Positions 25,843 to 37,000 of a stretch of 64,000 bases of DNA are shown piece after piece. Numbering within the stretch: position 1 is the stretch's first letter; every line of letters starts with the position of its first letter. The notes beneath the pieces are model-generated. The model worked only from the letters and a program-made list of their open reading frames with translations, ran no database searches and had not been told where the DNA came from. The stretch lies in assembly GCF_025698545.1 (NCBI RefSeq), contig NC_068572.1, positions 620,001 through 684,000 on the forward strand. The letters run 5' to 3'. This stretch comes from Gossypium raimondii (Eukaryota > Streptophyta > Magnoliopsida > Malvales > Malvaceae). Both the position numbers and the translations under genes were made by a program.

Positions 25843-27340
25843 CAATAACTCTTATGTAGTATATTTTTAAAAACTAATTTTTGTATAGAATTTTTTTAAG
25901 GCATATTCACTATTTTAAATATAAAAATATTTATTTTATATCATAATATTTAAAATTAATTAAATATAGTTTTTCAACCTATAAAAAATGGTATCTAAAC
26001 GGCTAAATTAGCTGAATATACCAGAAAAAAGTTAATTGGCTAAATAGGTTGTTTATGGAGAGAAAGTGTATGTGAAAGTGTGTCCATCTGAGTGCGCTTT
26101 TTGTATAGTCACTCAACTAAACGCACTTTTTTTGTAATTATAAAAAAAAATGCATTCAACTAAGCGCGCTTTCTCTGACATGTCAGCAGGAAAACTCATA
26201 CAGTTAGGGGCGCTTTCATATACTCTCTCAAAAAATAATTTATTTTCCTAAATTTTAAAAATTTCAACCTATTTTACTTTTTTTTCCGACACATTTAGCT
26301 AATTTAGCCAATTTAAACACTATTGATTCAAATTAATTTTTTATTTCTAGATTTTTTCTCAGTCCTAATATCAATTATATATAGTTATTATATGCAGGGA
26401 AAAAGATTTTTTCTCCCTTTTTTTCTGGATATTATTCAAAAAAAAAAAGCTGCATGAATGTCAGAGCAGAACATGGGATTGCAATTTTGGGCGGCAAAGA
26501 TTGGGCATACTTCAGTGTTAGGGTTTGGTAAAGATTGGGCATATTTCATTGTTAGGGTTTGGTAAAGATTGGGCATATTTCAGGGTTAGGGTTTGATATA
26601 CGTATGAAAAATCTCATAATTATATATGTTTAATCCTCATAAATAATTAACACAATTATTGATATATTTCGGGGTTAGACAGTAAAGATTAGGCATATTT
26701 CAATGTCAGGGTTTGATAAAAATTAGGCATATTTCAGTGTTAGGGTTTGATATATTGAATAAATATAATTATTTATGCATCCAATATATAAATATAAAAT
26801 GATGATATATCTATATCCGTGTTAATAGTTTGTGAAGATTGGATCAGACTAAAATTTTCAGATATAAAATTACACAAAATTAAAATTTATGTATAAAATT
26901 ACATGTAAAAATTTATCCATTATTTTTAATTTTATAAATATCTAACACATTAAAAATATTATAATAGGAACACACTATTAAATATATTTTTGGGTCTGTT
27001 CAGTGCTCAGAGCATTATATGGTTGAGGGATTGGGGACTACTTAGTATTGAATTTATTTTCTTTGAAAAGTATGGACCAAATAGGAAATTTATTTAATTT
27101 TGGAATTCAAACCTTAAATTTAAATAAAATACGATCTTGGTTACATGATTATTTTACTGCCCATTATGGTTTTCAGAAAAAAATTTAAAAAAAAATTTAG
27201 GAAAATCTAACACAAGCAAAATTAAATGAAATTTAGGACCACCCACAACTTGAATTTCTAAAAATTAATAAGAATAAAATGACAATTATTTGGCCAAAAC
27301 CCACCTTATTATGTGATAGCAATTAAGACTCTTTTCTTAT
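25843..27340. other. Intergenic DNA with telomere-like tandem repeats
   Basis: No gene is visible. The 26040-26230 stretch carries repeated 'gcgcttt' segments in both orientations. Tandem 34-bp repeats follow at 26493-26755 (listed separately). The rest is AT-rich, with no recognisable frame. Confidence 0.5.
26493..26755. repeat. 34-bp tandem repeats containing TTAGGGTTT
   Basis: The unit is AAAGATTGGGCATATTTCA plus 'gtgttagggtttggt'. The GGGCAT segment recurs exactly 34 bases apart (26503, 26537, 26571), and again 34 bases apart in a second block (26691, 26725). About 80 unrelated bases separate the blocks. Each intact unit holds TTAGGGTTT, the plant telomere repeat in slightly extended form. 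Confidence 0.8.
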
Positions 27341-27374
27341 TTTTTTGAAATACAGGGCAAAGCTCGAACAACCA

Positions 27375-27455
27375 ACGTAATTAGCGCGATTCAAACCCAG
27401 GCCACACCTAGGGCGGTGAACACCCTTAACCATCATGCCATCATATGAGGTTCTT
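27375..27455 (-). mobile_element. tRNA-like SINE head with A and B boxes
   Basis: On the minus strand TGGCATGATGGTTAAGGG resembles a pol III A box. About 43 bases downstream, GGTTTGAATCG resembles a B box (consensus GGTTCGAATCC). A folded tRNA is not evident, and the sequence between the boxes is too long and irregular for a working tRNA gene, so a tRNA-derived SINE fragment is the better reading. Confidence 0.5.
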
Positions 27456-27868
27456 TAATTTTTTTTAAAGTGATGACGTGATACAATCTCGTAATATCAC
27501 AACATTAAATCTTGATGAAATCTAAGTTAAGAGTTCAAAATAAATCTAGTTGTCAGGTTCAGATATCAAAGTGAACATAATTACTAAGTTTAGGGACTTA
27601 AAATTATATTAACCCTTGAATAAATAACTTATCATATTAAGATTGCTATTAAAAAAACACAAAAGAAAAGAGTTGTTGAAGCCCATCCCCACGTTTATAT
27701 ATTCTTGTGGGTAAATTGCTGTATAGTACATGGCTGTTGATTATAAATTATGGGTGAAATTTAGGTGGTAGTATATGGTATCATACTCTCATAAATTCAT
27801 TGTATTTATACAATTGTATTGCATACGTATATATAAAGATAAAAGTATTATGAAAGCCCTTGTACTAA

Positions 27869-28481
27869 GGGTCTGTTTGATTGACGGAATTGATTTTCCG
27901 GAAAATCATTTTCAACTTTTCCAGCGTTTGATTGGCGGAAAACATTTTCCATTTGGAAAATGAACTCCAAAACAAGGGGAAATGGGTTACATTTTAGGGA
28001 AAATGTCTTACCCTTTCAATTTTCGTAAGACATTTTCCGTGCTCTCCTCTCTATCGCCTCATTTATTCCTTCCTTCATTTCCGGTAGAAAACTGCTTCTA
28101 TTTATCGATTTTCCAGTAACTTGTTTTTTTAATTATTCAATACTTGTTTTTTTAACACAATTACAAATAATTTATTTGATATTAGTTTTTTTCAATTTAT
28201 AACGATTGATATTGTAGCTTAATAATTGAGTATTATTATAAATAAATCATTGCAATATATGTAAAAATAATTTAAAATATAAAAATTTATTAATATATAT
28301 TAATATATGTAAAACAACTTTTCCGAAAAATATTTTCAAAAAATCTGCAAGCGTAGAAAATATTTTACATGATTCAATCAAACACCGAAAATATTTTCCA
28401 AGAAATCATTTTACGAGAAAAGTAAAACATTTTCCAGAAATCATTTTACGGAAAATATTTTACTGGCAATCAAACAGACCC
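27869..28481. mobile_element. PIF/Harbinger-like (Tourist) MITE
   Basis: The terminal inverted repeats are GGGTCTGTTTGATTG and, reverse-complemented from the right, GGGTCTGTTTGATTG. TAA flanks both sides (27866-27868 and 28482-28484), the 3-bp target duplication of this superfamily. The subterminal regions are full of GGAAAATNNTTTTCC-like segments in both orientations. Length is 613 bp with no coding capacity; the frame at 27775-27963 crosses its left edge and is not a gene. Confidence 0.85.
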
Positions 28482-28504
28482 TAAGAGTATGATTGTATAA
28501 TCAA

Positions 28505-28815
28505 AACTCTCTATACTAAAAAAAAAGTTAATTAATCCATTCATGTTAGATCAAATAGCAAATTGGTCCTTTCTGTTAAAAATTTCATCAATTTGAACTA
28601 TTAAAAACTGATGCGACTAACGAAATAACCAAACAGTGATAGGCATACCTCATGCTGACGTATAGTGAGCAGTATTTAACAATAGAAATGGATGAAACTT
28701 TTAATAGAATGACTAGTTTGCTCTTTGATCTAACCTATAGGAACTAATTTACCTATTTTTGAATGAATGGGGCAAAATGCAATCTGATACTTAATACAGA
28801 AACCTCTGCAACACT
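28505..28815. mobile_element. GTAAAAGTACC-family MITE, degenerate ends
   Basis: It contains the family core in order: 'gttagatcaaatagcaaattgg', 'aaaatttcatcaatttg', 'cctcatgctgacgtat', 'agaaatggatgaaac', 'ctctttgatctaac', 'gcaaaatgcaatctgat'. The terminal repeats are eroded. It begins about 20 bases after the Harbinger-like MITE. Confidence 0.6.
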
Positions 28816-29149
28816 TTAAAATATATATGAAAAGTAAACTTTATTTTAGAGAGATGAAGCCGAGCAGTAATGGAACTTAGCCCCTCGGTTAAATGGCATA
28901 ATTTTCCATTACCTTTAGTATAAGCAATTCAATTTAATCATTCTTTAGCTTTTGCTAAATAGGAAAATTGCATTTTTGCCTTGTTCAAAAAATTAATTAT
29001 TCAATTTAAACTATTTTAACACCAAAATTTAATTAATTTTTTTAATTTATCTCGATTCCAATAGAAACATAATTCTCGGCTTCGTCCATTTTCATATATA
29101 TATATATATATATATATATGGAATGGTTTCAAAACATTAAGGACCTAAT

Positions 29150-30102
29150 TATTAGTAAAAAGAAATTGACCATTCAATTATTTGACTTTTCTTTTTGATC
29201 ACCGACTATTAAATTACTAACGAAAAGATAAGTTCACAGCTTTTAAAATTAGTATAATAGCAACTCCAATCCTTAATGTTTATACATTATGTCAAATTAA
29301 TATTGATTATAAAAAATTAACCCTCAACATTTACACATTCTCTAATTTAGTCTTTTTTGTAGCTTTTCTTTGTGACATTGAGGGTTAATTTTAAAATAAT
29401 GAGAAAAATGAAAAATATTATCTTGGACTTTTGGGTGTTTCAATTTTTTTTTTGTATAATTTCGATCAAATTTAGCCGATAAACGTGTTCTTTTTAAAGC
29501 TTTTTAGGTGAAACAGTTACAAAGAAAAGCAAAGCTACAAAAAGAATTGCACAATATGTAAATGTTGAGCATTAATTTTTTTTTAGAATCAAGACTAAAT
29601 TGACACAACATATTTGTTATAATAGACGTGAATAATGACAATAGAACGATCGCAAAGCAATAAGAAAAGGAAAAATAAAACACACAAATTTTACGTGGAA
29701 ACCTTTTTGGGGAAAAAACCACAGGCAAAGGAGAAGAAATTCAATAATGTTGAAAAACAAATGATACAAGAAGAATTTTTACTACATCTATTTAAAGGTT
29801 GAAAACCTATTCTAATCAATGTCAAATAGAATAAGTGTAGTTCTATACGGATTTTGCTAATGTATTTATTTCTTCAACAAGCGACGGGATTCATGTCACG
29901 CAAACTCTAACAATATTAATGTTAAGGGTTAAAGTTGCTATCATACCAAATCTAAAAGCTAACACGTCATCTTAGCCATTTAATGATTGGTGACCAAAAA
30001 CGACAAAATCGAATAGTTGAAAAACCATTTTTTAACTTTTCATAATTGAATGACAAGAAATAAATTTAGCAATAATTTGGTGACTACAACTGTAATTTAC
30101 CC
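29150..30102. mobile_element. Foldback element with a secondary insertion
   Basis: The left arm (about 29150-29420) contains 'taatagcaactccaatcctt', 'aatgtttatacattatgtc' and 'ttaaccctcaacatttac'. The right arm (to 30102) contains their reverse complements, such as 'gttaagggttaaagttgcta'. It ends GTAATTTACCC. Between them, about 29615-29925 is a foreign block with TTTTACGTGGAAACC and 'tttttggggaaaaaaccac', which interrupts the right arm relative to the clean copy at 45958-46638. Confidence 0.55.
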
Positions 30103-30277
30103 AAACATTAATTATATTTATTTCCGAACACTCAAAGACCCAAAAACAAAAGTAACCACACATGTTGACTTGAAACATTAATTTGTAGTACATGTAATAG
30201 AGTTAGGTGAACAATATCCTGGTTTTTGGTTGAGTAAATACCAACAACTGAACTATCAAATCCTTGAAATGTACAAC

Positions 30278-30281
<4 letters not shown>

Positions 30282-30315
<34 letters not shown>
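30282..30315. repeat. AAT trinucleotide microsatellite
   Basis: About eleven uninterrupted copies of AAT (also readable as ATA or TAA), directly visible in the sequence. Confidence 0.95.
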
Positions 30316-31650
30316 GTTTCAATAAATAAATGAAAAAAAGTTTAATCATTTAATCCATTCACCTAATTTTCCTTCCAAACTAAGAAATTGTTTTATAAAA
30401 TTAGGAAGTTTTTGGTAGTGATATTTGAATTTCAACTTTTTGAAAAAGCTAAAATATAATAATTTTGTTCGACCATTAAAAAATAGGGTTAAAATTTAAT
30501 ATATTGACTATCAGTGTACAAACGTAAAAGTTTACAATTTCTCCAATAATTAAACTATATAAACTTTCCATTTTCAGATAAGTCACAATTGAAATATAAA
30601 TTTTGAGGGACCAAAGTATTATGGGATGTGTCTCGCATTTATCGGACACGTTGTAGGCACCTTAGACGAGCAATCAAAGAAGAGCCAAAACAAGCCCGAC
30701 ATCAGGATGAGGAGCGTCGGCTCGTCAGGACGACGTGATGGATGACATCGTGACGAGACGAATGAGACGTTGCAACATCACGATATGTTCTCCTATTTGG
30801 CAACTGCATTTTAGACTTCAAGCAGGACTGTTTGGTTATTTTAGGGATATTTTAGTATGATTAGAACTCTAATCTTGGCCTATTTAAATGAGTCATTGTG
30901 TTCCTGTTTGGTTAAGCCAATCAAGATGTAGTTGTAGGCTTTTTCTTTGAGGGCAATAAGATGTAGTCGCATATGAGTTTTTGTGAGAATTTTATGATAA
31001 TTATGGAGAGTATTTTATACCCCTTTTTGTGAGTACCTTATGAGATTTAGGGGTTTTTTTTTACCAATTTGCTCTTTGGGATATTGAGCTTTGTATTTGG
31101 ATTTGGGTAATGTACAGGTTACACATTTAGGTTTGTTTGTTGGGGATTGACACGTATGAAAAAGGAAGTAGTAAAAGTAGAGAAGAACAAACATAAATAT
31201 TTAACGTGGAAAACCCTCAAAGATGCAAAAATCACGGATAAATGAGGCTTCGACTTTTTATTTTAAAAATTAGGCCATTGTTGAACCCATAAACACCTCT
31301 AATCCCAATGAATTCTCATAATTTTCAAAGTATACAAATTCAAATATTACAACTAAACTCTAAATTAGATTTGTCCATGAATTGATTACTCTACTAAACC
31401 TAGGTCGAGTTGGGTCTTGATCTTGACCCGGAAATAATTTTAAATTATAATTATAATTATAAAATATAGTTTTTAATATTATATTTTGTTCCAAACCAAT
31501 TTGAATTTAGACCAAATTTTTTTAAAAAAAATCCAACCCTTTGGGCATAATAATATTTGATTTTTCTTTTGAGATTTTGTTGACAATTGAAAATATTATC
31601 ATCTTATTGGAAAAGAGACCAAAGCAAGTCAAATTAGACATACTTTTATG

Positions 31651-31739
31651 TTTGTCAAAGATGTAATTAAGTGGTCAGTAATCGAGCCTTGAGTTTGTCA
31701 AAGATGTAATAATTAAGTGGTCAGTAAACGAGCCTTGAG
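31651..31739. repeat. Tandem duplication, 43 and 46 bp
   Basis: Copy one is 31651-31693 and copy two is 31694-31739. Both run from TTTGTCAAAGATGTAA to CGAGCCTTGAG. They differ by a 3-bp TAA insertion and one substitution, so the duplication is recent. Confidence 0.9.
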
Positions 31740-33169
31740 GAAGCTCAATCCTAGGTCAATTTCTTCTAATTTAGGTTATAATTTATAAATATTTAAACAA
31801 AAAATCATGCATGATTTTTTTGGTATAATAATAAATTTAATCCTCAACGTTTATATTTTATCAATTTGGTTCTTATTCTTTTTCAAAACTAAATTTAGCC
31901 ATTAGCTTTTAAAAAGAATCAAATTATTTTTTCTAAACAGAATTGTTGGCTAAAATATCACTTTTTAAATGATATTGGCATGAGAACTTATGTGACAGTC
32001 TACATGTACTTGAGTTTATATGACATTATTTTTCTTATATATCATATCAACAAATAATTTAAAAATTATAAAAAATATTCAAATAAATAAATAAACTCAA
32101 AACTCAAAAAAATTATAAAAGGTTTATAAAATTCAAAAAATTAGCCTGAAATGCACGTGAATTGTTATACATACTATCATATTTAATCTTTTAACATTTA
32201 GATGGTATTTCCACTAAAAAATCAGTTAGACTCTTTTTCAAAAGATTGAGAGCCAAATATAACTAAAAAATAAAGGCTAAATTAACAACATATATAAATA
32301 TTAAAGACTAAATTTAACATTTAAAAAAGTTTTATGGTGCGAAACAAACTTGAATCTAACCATTTTTTATGCCATCAATCTAAGAGCCAACATATCTAAT
32401 TTTTGAAAGGTTGGTTTCAATATTTTCTAAAGGATTTGAGAAAAACATGTGGTTGGGCAAAAATTAATCTCGAGTGCTTAGGTTATAATTCACACTATGG
32501 TGTGTAGAAAGTTATAAATGACCACCTCTTAATTTAGGCATTGACACGTATACAACATAGGTCCCATCAGGATGAGATGAAGAGGTCTCTATGTACCATG
32601 CAAGGAAGGATCCAATATTAAGGAGCTCCATAACCTCGACAAAATATTGCCCTTGGCGAGGCCCTGGTGTTCGTCATTACTGTGCGATGAGATTGTAGCG
32701 ATAAACTCTATAAGACTATACTATCATATATATTAAGTTAAAAAAATTAAATAAAAATGAAGATAAAATTATTAAACTAAAATGGATATCGATAAACTCG
32801 ACCCGAATCCAATCCGATTCAGCTGTGGCTTACAAAGTTTAGTTTATCCTACATATTGGTGAAGACATATAATTTGCTTCCATTCCTTTGAATTTTTGAG
32901 TCAAAAAAATACGAGAGACGTAAATGAATAGTTTTATACAAAACCTCTTTTGAGAGCTGTCAACAACTAAAAATAGTGGAATCACCTAATCACTAGACCT
33001 GACATGATTGAGTTGGATTTATTATTATCAGAATTACTCGGGCGAAGTACGAAAATTGTTTCGGGGACGAGATAGCATCATAATTTTTTTAAGGGTGCCA
33101 TTATATACTTTGTAATTACATAAATTTTGAAGAGATTAAATGGAAACTCGTACATGTTAATGTGGTCAT

Positions 33170-33425
33170 ATCCAATAGTAATGAAGATCTGTTCTGCCAT
33201 CGTAAGAGGAGCTGGTTGGGATTGTTTAAGCAACTCACATAATCGTTGACCTCATGCCAATTGATTTTGAGTAGCTTTATCGAAATCAGAAGTAGATTGT
33301 GCAAAGGCTTCTAATTCGGGGAATTGGGCCAATTCCAATTTTGATTTACCAGCGACTTGTTTCATAGCTTTAATTTGAGCTACCGATCCTACTCTGGAGA
33401 CGGAAATCCCCACATTAATAGCAAG
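33170..33425 (-). pseudogene. atpA: Nuclear-transferred plastid atpA fragment
   Basis: The minus strand encodes part of the chloroplast ATP synthase alpha subunit. It reads [48 protein letters not shown], then after a stop GQRLCELLKQSQPAPLT and AEQI. The stop at 33252-33254 (TGA) stands where the plastid protein has Arg, and the Cys in QRLC also replaces Arg. Both fit C-to-T change at CGA/CGT codons, typical of methylated nuclear DNA. The fragment covers about 85 codons of a roughly 507-residue protein, has no start and cannot function. The source could also be a mitochondrial copy of plastid DNA. Confidence 0.9.
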
Positions 33426-34051
33426 TTTGAAGGTTTTTAGAATTGAATTGGTGATTAAATCAATCAAGTTATTGGTTCATTGATTTGACCGGTTCAATCA
33501 ATTTATCTAATTCGATTAAATAAATCATTAAAAATAAAAAATATATATTAAAAATCTGATTCAATCGTAACAACCGCTCGGTTCAATCAATGTTTTACCT
33601 GATTCAACTGGTTTATACTAATTCCCAAGTTAATCAATTCAGTGTCATTCTCTCAACTAGTATCCCAACTGATTCTCAATCCACCCAACCAATCCAGTTT
33701 AGTTTATACAATCTTGATGAAAATAGATTAGTTTAAATTATTTTTTAAGTTATTTTTTGAACAAATCACCAAACTTGAGACTTAAAAAGACAGGATTCTA
33801 TTAATATCAAAGCTCAAGTGTACAGAGGATTAATGGTTTCTATCAATAACATGAAAAAGAAAAGAAAAAAAAAACTCAACTCTTAACACTAACAAGTGAA
33901 ATTCTACAGTTAGATGCACAAAGAAGATCAAAGAGAAAAAAAGATAATCTGATGGTTCAGTTTCAAGCATTAAACCTTCAAGCTAAGGGATATATTTATA
34001 TCAGTGCAGTCCCCTATTCTAAGTTTTTAACACCATTAGTTAGTATTTGCA
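33426..34051. other. Short intergenic region, HIRA 3' flank
   Basis: No gene is visible. The 33465-33720 stretch is a dispersed repeat built of GGTTCAATCAA and TTGACCGG-type segments, related to those at 48830-49080 and 49340-49600. The last 200-300 bases before the HIRA stop codon probably include its 3' UTR. Confidence 0.5.
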
Positions 34052-37000
34052 TTATGAACCAGCAGGATCTTCGCTTGTTGGAGCTTGATTTACTTGATCG
34101 GAAGATTTGGTACCCGAGTTTACTTGATTCGATAGAATAGAATCCATTTGATCTATTATACTGGGGGACGGGTTTTCCTTCTTATCTGTTGTTGGCTCAA
34201 CGGTATCCGTTTGGCAGGTTGCAGATGGGTTGGAGTCCATCAGGTCAATCTCTGGTTGAGATACGGTCAGTGGAGATCGGTCTCTTTGGTCTAAGTTGTT
34301 TTCGATACTTGCATATTCGGAGAGGAGATCCATGAACTCATTAAGTAATCGTTGGACTTTCCTATTCGATGCCATTGCTGGAAGAATGTCTTCTCTTAAA
34401 AGTTTGTGCTTTTTCATTCCCTGCAAAGATTTTAGAAAGGTTACGGGAAGTATCCCAAGGGTCCGGGAAAGGATATTTTATTGGAGTCATGTGATAAAAG
34501 GATGTACTGAAAATCAATGGATAGTATATATAAGAGGTCGGGATGAAAGACTTACGAGCACATATGCATCCCAAGTAGGGTTCTTGGAATCGGAAGCCAT
34601 TCCGGTTGGTGGACCAAGAAAACTTTCGCAGACTTCTCGTAATCGAGACTCATCCGCTTCTCTATAAACACAAGAGCATGTATAATTTTTCAACAACTTA
34701 TTTTTATGCTACCGTTACAATAACCAAAGAGAACGTTATTCTGCAGAAATACATAACGATGCACCTACTACAAGCTTTGCATAATGAGTTGTAACGAAAA
34801 GAGCATATAAGCCAATACCGAGGAAGGTACATGAGTTTTGCAGGGGGAAAAAAGCCAACCTTGCAAGGAAGCGTATGTAGGAAAGAAGGCTCTGGCGATA
34901 TTCGTTTGGGGATTTCAGAGCCAAAGACGATGCCAATTGAGCTTCTAAATGAGCACGCGTTTGTACTCCATCATCGGTTACCCTGTTGCAACACAAAATC
35001 ATGGGTGAAATTCTACGACCAAAATAGTTAAAAAGTTCTTTAATTAAAAACCGGGAATTATTCGGAATTATTTCTTAAGCAGTATAATAATTGAAATTCA
35101 CGCCACCGAGATAAGTTGTCAAACATTGACTTGGTACCAAATCTGGTATTGCCTTAGGATCATAGGGAAAGAGGTCGTTAGCAACAAACCTGCTCCAGCC
35201 CGGTTTTCTGGCCAAATATTTCCTGACATCCACCTGCAGCGAGGCCAGCTCACCGGTCTGAGTTGAACCCAAATTCCAAGAACTAGCAAAATTTGATGCC
35301 GGGAAGCAGTCATCAGCGACCCTCAGCCAACACATTAGACTCGTGTCAAAGAGAAACGCGTGCCGAGTGGCCAAAACAACAAGAGGAAAACCAGATTTCG
35401 ACAACTTCACCGATATAACTTTGATTGTGCCTGAAAAGAGTTATAAAAATGTAAGATGTTATGAGTTGTCGACCAAGTACCACTAAGTAACAAATCTACC
35501 AAGATCATATGAAGTGCATGTACCTTTTGTACACGAGTTATGGTCCAAAGTGATTAGAGATGCCAATGAATCACGGAGGAGACAAGTCCTATTCAGGAGA
35601 TCCCATAAATACAAAGATCCTTTCCTCGTCACCAATAATAATTTCCAGCTCTCGTCACAATCTATAAAGGTTGCAGCAGATCCCATCATCATGGTCGGCA
35701 ATGCACGTCTTCCACACTTCGTATAAACCTTCAAAAACATAAGCAAAAAAGACTTAAGGTACATTTGCCAAACAAATTACAAAATCTCATTGAAATGATT
35801 TGATAGATATTATATCATAGAAGCAGTAAAAGTACCATGAAGGCCTTTGTACTAAGAGTCGGATTCCATTTTATCCCCTCTACTCAAAAAACGAGCAAAT
35901 TAATCATTGTACAGTAGATCAAAGAGCAAGCAAGTTCTTCAGTTAAAAATTTCATCTAATCCTACTGGTAAAAACTGGTCCTTATACGTCAGCCTAAAGT
36001 AAACATGTGACTTTCAGGTTATTTCGTTAGCCACACTAGTTTTTAACAGTACAAAATGATAGATTTTTAACAGAAATGAGCAGTTTGCTCTTTGATTCAA
36101 CGTACAGGGACTAATTTGCCTATTTTTGAGTAGAAAGGGCAAAATGCAATCTGACTCCTAGTATAGGACCCTCCATGGTACTTTTACATCATAGAAGCAC
36201 ATGCAAGTGCCAATACAAAACTAGAATAACACACATCCTGGCAAAAATGAAACATAAATTCTGCCTGGTTAGGATAGAGAGTTTTTTCTTACCTGTAAAC
36301 ACCCGTCTTCACATCCGACAGCCCAAAAGTTTGCATTTCCGGCTAAGACCAAAACTTTTCCTGATATACGATCAGACCAAAGTGTTTGACCCCCTCTTGT
36401 GCAGATGATTTCTGTTTCTTTAGTCATACATGCATTTCCCGCACCAACAATGTCGGTCACAGCATGTTCCTTGGGACACGCTTCCAAGCAAACCGGAGTC
36501 AAATCATTCCCTTCTTTTTCGTCAAATACCCTAATCGAGAGAGATTTGGTAGAGCCAGTGGTGGAACTTGATGGTTTCAAGCTTCCAGACTGTTCTACAT
36601 TGATACTATGGTCTTGGCCAGCAGAAACTTTTTCGATAACCAGACTTTCAGTAATAGTAGCCCGAGCAGTAACCCCTGAGCACTCCTTTAAGTCAAAATT
36701 TTTGCCAACGGTTCCCCTGATAGTAGCTTCTCTCAAACCACAATCAGCAGGAACTATGCCGTTATCATTTTTTCGGGGATCAGATGATGCAACAGGGAAA
36801 TCTAATGCTTGAGACTGAGCACCGCCGCTAATATTCTCCTGCTGAGTAGGAACACCGACGGCTTCGGGAATGATTCTCTTTCTACCATCAGCACGTCTGT
36901 ATTCTCTTTGTTTTACAGGGCTAGTAACCTGAGCAGCCGTCACCGGTTTATTTAATCCATCACTAGCGGAAAGCCCACTCTTCTTTCCATCATTGTTTGG

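Larger units (their letters stand above)
28816..33169. other. Repeat-rich intergenic DNA
   Basis: No gene is visible. It contains a TA microsatellite at 29094-29120, a foldback element at 29150-30102, and an AAT microsatellite at about 30282-30315. A G/C-richer stretch at 30620-30800 with 'gacgacgtgatg' and 'cgtgacgaga' resembles parts of gypsy LTRs. A 43/46-bp direct duplication lies at 31651-31739. Two stretches (near 29690 and 31200) share the ACGTGGAAA..CC motif common at ends of small LTR-type elements. A G/C-richer piece at 32560-32700 was not identified. Confidence 0.5.

Noticed and set aside
30620..30800. G/C-rich block with repeated 'gacg' motifs, considered as a CRISPR-like or coding region
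   Set aside because: No regular spacing and no open frame. It resembles parts of gypsy LTRs, as at 5980-6120.
32560..32700. G/C-richer piece that looked organellar
   Set aside because: I could not match it to any plastid or mitochondrial gene I know, on either strand.
33116..33467. Possible functional atpA gene
   Set aside because: Only a fragment, with a stop codon and substituted residues. It is a transferred plastid piece.
36399..36812. 137-codon plus-strand frame
   Set aside because: Antisense to HIRA exon 5, which has the B motif and a continuous 337-codon frame.
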